9,739 nt of DNA. Origin: Caldifarciminota bacterium. Its GTDB lineage: Bacteria > Hydrothermota > Tepidihabitantia > Tepidihabitantales > JAOUPE01. Location: contig JAOUPE010000037.1 in assembly GCA_029880025.1 (NCBI GenBank), positions 1 to 9,739 of the forward strand, given 5' to 3'. The notes below the pieces were generated by a model. The model did not search any database. It was not told the DNA's origin and worked only from the letters and a program-made list of their open reading frames with translations. Below are positions 6,862 to 9,739 of this stretch, piece by piece; positions within the stretch are counted from its first letter, which is position 1, and each line of letters opens with the position of its first letter. The position numbers and the translations under genes were made by a program.

Positions 6862-6886
6862 TGCCTAATGACCGAAGCATAAGGCA
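6862..6886 (+). other. Intercistronic hairpin between frr and uppS
   Basis: TGCCT-A-ATG (6862-6870) pairs with CAT-A-AGGCA (6878-6886): eight base pairs with one A-A mismatch and a 7-nt loop. No U-run follows, so it is not a standard intrinsic terminator. It may be an mRNA processing or stability element, or chance. Confidence 0.35.
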
Positions 6887-6911
6887 TGATGGGTATTGCT
6901 TAAAGACTATC

Positions 6912-7610
6912 ATGAAAATTCCCAATCACATCGCCTTTATTATGGATGGCAATGGTCGTTGGGCAAAAAAAAAGCGGCTGCCTCGTTTTTTTGGTCATAA
7001 GCGAGGCGTCGATACGGTCAGGAAGATGGTGCGTGCCGGTAATGACTTTGGCATAGGCTATCTCACCTTTTACACCTTCTCCTCAGAAAATTGGCAAAGA
7101 CCAAAAAGGGAAATCAACGAGTTGATGAAGCTTTTAACTAAAGTGCCCAAGCAAGAAGAACCAGAACTGCAGAAGAATAATGTTAGAGTAAAACTGGTTG
7201 GTCGAATTGACGACTTACCCGAGGCACCGCGCGCAAGTCTTCACAACCTGGTTGCCAGAACCGCCAGGAATACCGGTTTGACCATGGTTTTAGCCATCAA
7301 CTATGGCGGTAGAAATGAAATCATGGATGGGGTAAAAAAGATTATCGGAACCGGAAAAGTGAGGGAAAAACTGCTTGATGAGGACTTTCGAAATTTTCTT
7401 TACGACCCAGCCATACCTGACCCTGACCTTTTGATTCGCACCGGTGGCGAAAAAAGAATATCCAATTTTCTAATCTATCAACTCGCCTATACCGAATTAT
7501 ATTTTACCGACACCCTATGGCCTGATTTTGATAAAGAGGAATTAATCAAGGCGATTGATGATTTTTCGCAAAGGAAAAGACGTTTTGGGCGAGCCTATGA
7601 AATCGAATAG
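6912..7610 (+). CDS. uppS: Isoprenyl transferase / undecaprenyl diphosphate synthase
   Basis: A 232-residue cis-prenyltransferase that extends farnesyl diphosphate with isopentenyl diphosphate to make the C55 lipid carrier for peptidoglycan and O-antigen building blocks. Visible motifs: HIAFIMDGNGRWAKKK with catalytic Asp12; GHKRG (28-32); FSSENWQRP (56-64) with Asn60 and Trp61; NYGGRNEI (130-137); and PDLLIRTGGEKRISNFLIYQ (171-190) ending in the Mg-binding region YTELYF with Glu195. The serine of RTSGE is glycine, an accepted variant. ATG 6912 gives the exact family N-terminus but has no SD, although the 61-nt gap to frr would leave room for one. It is followed by cdsA with a 14-nt overlap. 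The exact chain length of the product cannot be read from sequence. Confidence 0.95.
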   Translation: MKIPNHIAFIMDGNGRWAKKKRLPRFFGHKRGVDTVRKMVRAGNDFGIGYLTFYTFSSENWQRPKREINELMKLLTKVPKQEEPELQKNNVRVKLVGRIDDLPEAPRASLHNLVARTARNTGLTMVLAINYGGRNEIMDGVKKIIGTGKVREKLLDEDFRNFLYDPAIPDPDLLIRTGGEKRISNFLIYQLAYTELYFTDTLWPDFDKEELIKAIDDFSQRKRRFGRAYEIE

Positions 7611-8415
7611 TCTTTTGAATCGCATCATCGTCGGCACAATTCTTGGCATCCTCATTGTTCTGACAATATTTGGTCCGCCCCTTTCACTCTTAATCTTCAT
7701 CAGCGCCTGGATAGTAATTGCGACCAGCGAATTGCTTAAGATTTTAAAGATTAAAGGGATTAGACTCAATCCCTATCTGACCGTTATCAATAACCTGTTA
7801 CTATTCATTTTCGTTCATTTTCAACTGCCGATGATTCTCTATCTACTGCCGATTATCGCTATCTTTGTTTCAGGAATCTTAGCCAGAAAAGACCGCAGTC
7901 TTATCTTTACCTATGGACTTTTTGTTTATTTCTATCTTGGTTTTCTGCCTGCCCATCTCCTGCTTTTGAAGCGATTTTCCCTGACCGCCAATTTTTCAGT
8001 CTGGCTTGTCCTGTTTCCCCTGTTTTTGACCTGGATTAATGATACCGGTGGTTTACTCATTGGCAAGTTAATTGGCAAACACCGACTCGCACCAAAGATA
8101 AGTCAAAATAAGACAGTCGAAGGGTTTATTGCCGGAATTGTTTTCTCGGCAATTTTCGCTTTCTTCTATTTAAACAAATTTTTACCCACTCACTCAATAA
8201 TTATCTTATCAATCCTGGGCATGGTCTTAGGGATTTTTGCTCAGGTCGGCGATTTAGTCGAATCGGTCTTTAAACGTGAAGCGAGCTTAAAAGACAGTTC
8301 TGAACTTCTTTCCGCCCACGGTGGATTCTTAGACCGAATCGACAGTTTACTCTTTACAATTCCAGTCTTTTATTATTACCTCAACTTAACCCTGAAACCT
8401 CCGATTACAATATAA
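7597..8415 (+). CDS. cdsA: Phosphatidate cytidylyltransferase (CDP-diglyceride synthase)
   Basis: A polytopic inner-membrane enzyme making CDP-diacylglycerol from phosphatidate and CTP, the branch point of phospholipid synthesis. With ATG 7597 it has 272 residues and about eight hydrophobic segments. NDTGGLLIGKLIGKHRLAPK (148-167), followed by ISQNKTVEGF, is the typical CTP/metal region. The family signature near the C-terminus is ESVFKREASLKDSSELLSAH (about 222-241) then GGFLDRID (242-249), matching except that the usual proline before x-HGG is serine. ATG 7597 is preferred because the family starts a few residues before the first membrane helix (LLNRIIVGT). TTG 7555 or ATG 7558 would add up to 14 residues encoded wholly over uppS, though AAGG at 7548-7551 could serve ATG 7558. 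In many bacteria dxr and rseP follow; here the train ends 11 nt before a convergent gene, with no visible terminator. Confidence 0.93.
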   Translation: MKSNSLLNRIIVGTILGILIVLTIFGPPLSLLIFISAWIVIATSELLKILKIKGIRLNPYLTVINNLLLFIFVHFQLPMILYLLPIIAIFVSGILARKDRSLIFTYGLFVYFYLGFLPAHLLLLKRFSLTANFSVWLVLFPLFLTWINDTGGLLIGKLIGKHRLAPKISQNKTVEGFIAGIVFSAIFAFFYLNKFLPTHSIIILSILGMVLGIFAQVGDLVESVFKREASLKDSSELLSAHGGFLDRIDSLLFTIPVFYYYLNLTLKPPITI

Positions 8416-8426
8416 AGTCTTAAAAG

Positions 8427-9353
8427 TTATCGCAAACTAAACGCCACTCCGCCGTTAAAGCTCGGGTATTTGGTTATATTATAGTCACCATGAACTAAAA
8501 ACATTCCAAACTTAAAAGCCAACCCGATTACGGTTCGGAAACTATTTTCACCGTTGATTGAAACTTCAACTGGCACTTCGGTTGATTGCGGCTGGCCAGG
8601 AATCTGGTATTTGAAGGTATAGTCAAAATTCATCTTTGTGTTTTCATAACCTAAACCAACATATGGTGTCAGCATTAAAAAGGTTTTACTCACATGGATA
8701 TTAGCGCTGATGGTAGAACTCTTGATAATGTCACCGATATTAAAAACCTGATAAGCACCTTGCGCTGCAATATTCACGGGCAGCAGTTTAAGATTAAGAA
8801 GGTCATTCAGCCCGATTTTTAAACCAGCCCCAAAGATTTGAACATCCGAGCCTTTAAAAGGAATCGGGATATAACGTATCATCAATTCGGTGCCTTGTAT
8901 TAAGCCCACATTCAATTGGGGCATGAAGAAAGGAATTCCCGGTAAATTGAGTCCACCTGGTAACACCGGCGGAATTGCATAAGAACCAATTGGCACCGAT
9001 ATCGTATCCGTACCTGATTCGCCAAATATTGTGGCAGTAGTCCTATAAGTTGTATCGATATCGGTTAAAGAAATTTTCAAAATCTTTGCTTCAAAGGTCT
9101 TAGCATCTTCTGGAATCGGCACCCACATTATTTTCAAACCAACATCTAAACCAAGTAAACCATGGGTCGAGGCAGTGTGATATAACCCGGAACCGGTTGC
9201 CGTGCCAAAACTGGTGATTAGGGGTTGGACATAAGCCTTGAGGTTTTCTTCGTTCATCTGTTTTATCAGGTCAACCGGATTAGTTGCACCAAAACTATTT
9301 GCCAAAAAAATGAACAAAAAAACTAAAAATAACGATATTGATTTTTTAATCAT
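8427..9353 (-). CDS. Secreted, probable outer-membrane beta-barrel protein of unknown function (DUF6588-like)
   Basis: A 308-residue protein with a clear signal peptide: MIKK, a hydrophobic stretch to about residue 18, and a probable cleavage near NSFGA (19-23). The mature part starts with a short helical segment (about 26-45), then GSGLYHTASTHGLLGLDVGL (54-73). From about 145 to the end come alternating hydrophobic/polar strands rich in Gly and aromatics, with Asp/Asn turns, as in a beta-barrel. The YHTAxxHxxxGxD-type motif recalls the DUF6588 family of putative outer-membrane proteins; this is from memory and unverified. The final residues (VAFSLR) lack the classic terminal Phe, although an aromatic sits fourth from the end. 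No enzyme motif is visible. It has its own promoter and two SD-like sites, so it is likely well expressed. It converges on cdsA with 11 nt between stops, and its function cannot be stated. Confidence 0.85.
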   Translation of the reverse strand: MIKKSISLFLVFLFIFLANSFGATNPVDLIKQMNEENLKAYVQPLITSFGTATGSGLYHTASTHGLLGLDVGLKIMWVPIPEDAKTFEAKILKISLTDIDTTYRTTATIFGESGTDTISVPIGSYAIPPVLPGGLNLPGIPFFMPQLNVGLIQGTELMIRYIPIPFKGSDVQIFGAGLKIGLNDLLNLKLLPVNIAAQGAYQVFNIGDIIKSSTISANIHVSKTFLMLTPYVGLGYENTKMNFDYTFKYQIPGQPQSTEVPVEVSINGENSFRTVIGLAFKFGMFLVHGDYNITKYPSFNGGVAFSLR

Positions 9354-9355
9354 TT

Positions 9356-9362
9356 CTCCTCC
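9356..9362 (-). promoter_or_regulatory. Shine-Dalgarno of the putative outer-membrane gene
   Basis: The minus strand reads GGAGGAG, then AA and ATG. This strong site fixes the start at 9353 and the signal peptide that follows. Confidence 0.8.
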
Positions 9363-9404
9363 ATTACAAAACTTTTCTTTTCTCGATTTATCTTTTTTAA
9401 ATTT

Positions 9405-9413
9405 TCCTCCTTT
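9405..9413 (-). promoter_or_regulatory. Second, orphan Shine-Dalgarno-like site in the same leader
   Basis: The minus strand reads AAAGGAGGA about 50 nt upstream of the start. No ATG, GTG or TTG lies at a usable distance; the only near-start codon (ATT) is followed at once by a stop. It may be a ribosome standby site or part of an mRNA-stabilising leader. Confidence 0.4.
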
Positions 9414-9429
9414 CTATAAGATATAAGGC

Positions 9430-9457
9430 ATATTAAACAAGAGTTGTCCTTTGTCAA
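9430..9457 (-). promoter_or_regulatory. Sigma-70 type promoter of the putative outer-membrane gene
   Basis: Minus strand: a perfect -35 TTGACA (9457-9452), a 16-bp spacer and -10 TAATAT (9435-9430), four of six consensus bases including the key second A and last T. Initiation near 9423 gives a leader of about 70 nt holding both SD-like sites. Upstream, 9477-9492 is an A/T-tract dyad (TTAAAAA...TTTTTAA) that could assist RNA polymerase. Confidence 0.65.
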
Positions 9458-9493
9458 TATTTCGTTTGCTATACAATTAAAAAGTTTTTTAAG

Positions 9494-9567
9494 GAGTTTT
9501 ACTGAGACTGCTGAAAAACTCATCATTTACCAAACAACTCGAAGAGTCCATTGAGCAAAGCGAGTTG
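9494..9567. repeat. Two tandem hairpins; possible solo insertion-sequence end or MITE remnant
   Basis: Hairpin 1: GAGTTTT (9494-9500) pairs with AAAACTC (9515-9521) around a 14-nt loop. Hairpin 2: CAACTCG (9535-9541) pairs with CGAGTTG (9561-9567) around a 19-nt loop. On the minus strand 9504-9521 reads GAGTTTTTCAGCAGTCTC, which resembles terminal inverted repeats of IS1182-type and similar elements as remembered. No transposase frame is nearby and no second end is visible, so this is at most a solo end, a MITE or a genome-specific repeat. Confidence 0.4.
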
Positions 9568-9667
9568 AACACGGATTGAAATAGAAATAAATAAAAAACA
9601 AGGATAAACCCGTACTCAAAAACATTACTTATAACTAATGCTCAAATCAACCCGAATTTTCTCCTAA

Positions 9668-9688
9668 GTATTTGGTATTTAGTATTTT
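9668..9688 (+). repeat. Three tandem heptamers GTATTTN
   Basis: GTATTTG, GTATTTA and GTATTTT follow each other without gaps, differing only at the seventh base. This is a short iterated AT-rich repeat just before the GC-rich edge; it may be a fragment of a longer variable array. Confidence 0.6.
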
Positions 9689-9708
9689 ATATTTAATTTT
9701 TGTATGGG

Positions 9709-9737
9709 AGGGGGTACCGCCTAGGGGGTGACCCCCT
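9709..9737. repeat. Two abutting GC-rich palindromic units at the window edge
   Basis: AGGGGGTACCGCCT (9709-9722) is a 14-bp palindrome with one mismatched pair. It is directly followed by AGGGGGTGACCCCCT (9723-9737), a perfect odd dyad with 7-bp arms around a central G. Both begin AGGGGGT, so they look like diverged copies of one unit, possibly the first of an array that continues past the edge. Confidence 0.6.
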
Positions 9738-9739
9738 GA

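Larger units (their letters stand above)
9458..9739 (+). other. Gene-free, repeat-rich intergenic tail
   Basis: No coding frame worth calling on either strand. From left to right it holds an A/T dyad (9477-9492), two consecutive hairpins with an IS-end-like sequence (9494-9567), an A-rich stretch with no recognised content (9570-9660), a tandem heptamer (9668-9688), and an abrupt switch to a GC-rich palindromic pair (9709-9737). The sharp change in base composition suggests a different history from the genes to the left. Confidence 0.6.

Noticed and set aside
8413..8430. Bidirectional terminator between the convergent cdsA and outer-membrane genes
   Set aside because: The 11-nt gap has no stem-loop; termination must rely on Rho or on structures inside the coding regions.
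9405..9413. The orphan SD as evidence of a small leader peptide gene
   Set aside because: No ATG, GTG or TTG follows at a workable distance and the nearest near-start codon is followed at once by a stop.
9706..9737. G-quadruplex at the right edge
   Set aside because: Only three separate G-runs are present on the plus strand, and the third is better explained as the arm of a perfect palindrome.
9458..9739. CRISPR array or phage attachment site in the gene-free tail
   Set aside because: Repeats are too short and lack regular spacers, and there is no tRNA gene or integrase nearby.

Overview
The window looks like chromosomal DNA of a diderm (outer-membrane) bacterium from a poorly cultured lineage. 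The evidence is a two-PDZ HtrA protease, a signal-peptide-bearing putative beta-barrel protein, canonical bacterial ribosomal proteins, and a short Thermus-length EF-Ts. The style recalls candidate phyla such as WOR-3/Stahlbacteria or other FCB-like groups, but that placement is an impression and cannot be proved here. GC content is moderate and even across the genes; the last ~280 bases differ.

Layout. (1) 1-3220, minus strand: htrA, then a sigma-70-family factor, then an NfeD/ClpP-class membrane serine protease that runs off the left edge. The sigma and NfeD genes overlap by ATGA. htrA has a strong promoter and Shine-Dalgarno (SD) site. (2) 3221-3509: divergent control region with two opposed consensus promoters. 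(3) 3510-8415, plus strand: a compact gene train rplM-rpsI-rpsB-tsf-pyrH-frr-uppS-cdsA, mostly overlapping or within 4 nt, with one 61-nt gap holding a hairpin before uppS. (4) 8427-9353, minus strand, convergent with cdsA: a secreted, probably outer-membrane protein of unknown function with its own promoter and an unusual leader. (5) 9458-9739: no gene; hairpins, an IS-end-like sequence, a tandem heptamer and two abutting GC-rich palindromes at the window edge.

How the genes work together. The plus-strand train couples ribosome building (L13, S9, S2), elongation (EF-Ts) and ribosome recycling (RRF) to UMP phosphorylation and to lipid-carrier and phospholipid precursor synthesis (UppS, CdsA). 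The minus-strand group joins two envelope proteases to a sigma factor whose -10-reading residues are altered, which suggests, but does not prove, an envelope-quality-control locus.

The most notable points are: a consensus promoter so close to the rplM start that the whole ribosomal operon should be transcribed as a leaderless mRNA; the sigma factor that keeps -35-contact residues but has lost the usual -10 and extended -10 contacts; and the repeat-rich right edge. No CRISPR array, tRNA, rRNA, phage or clearly new defence system was seen.
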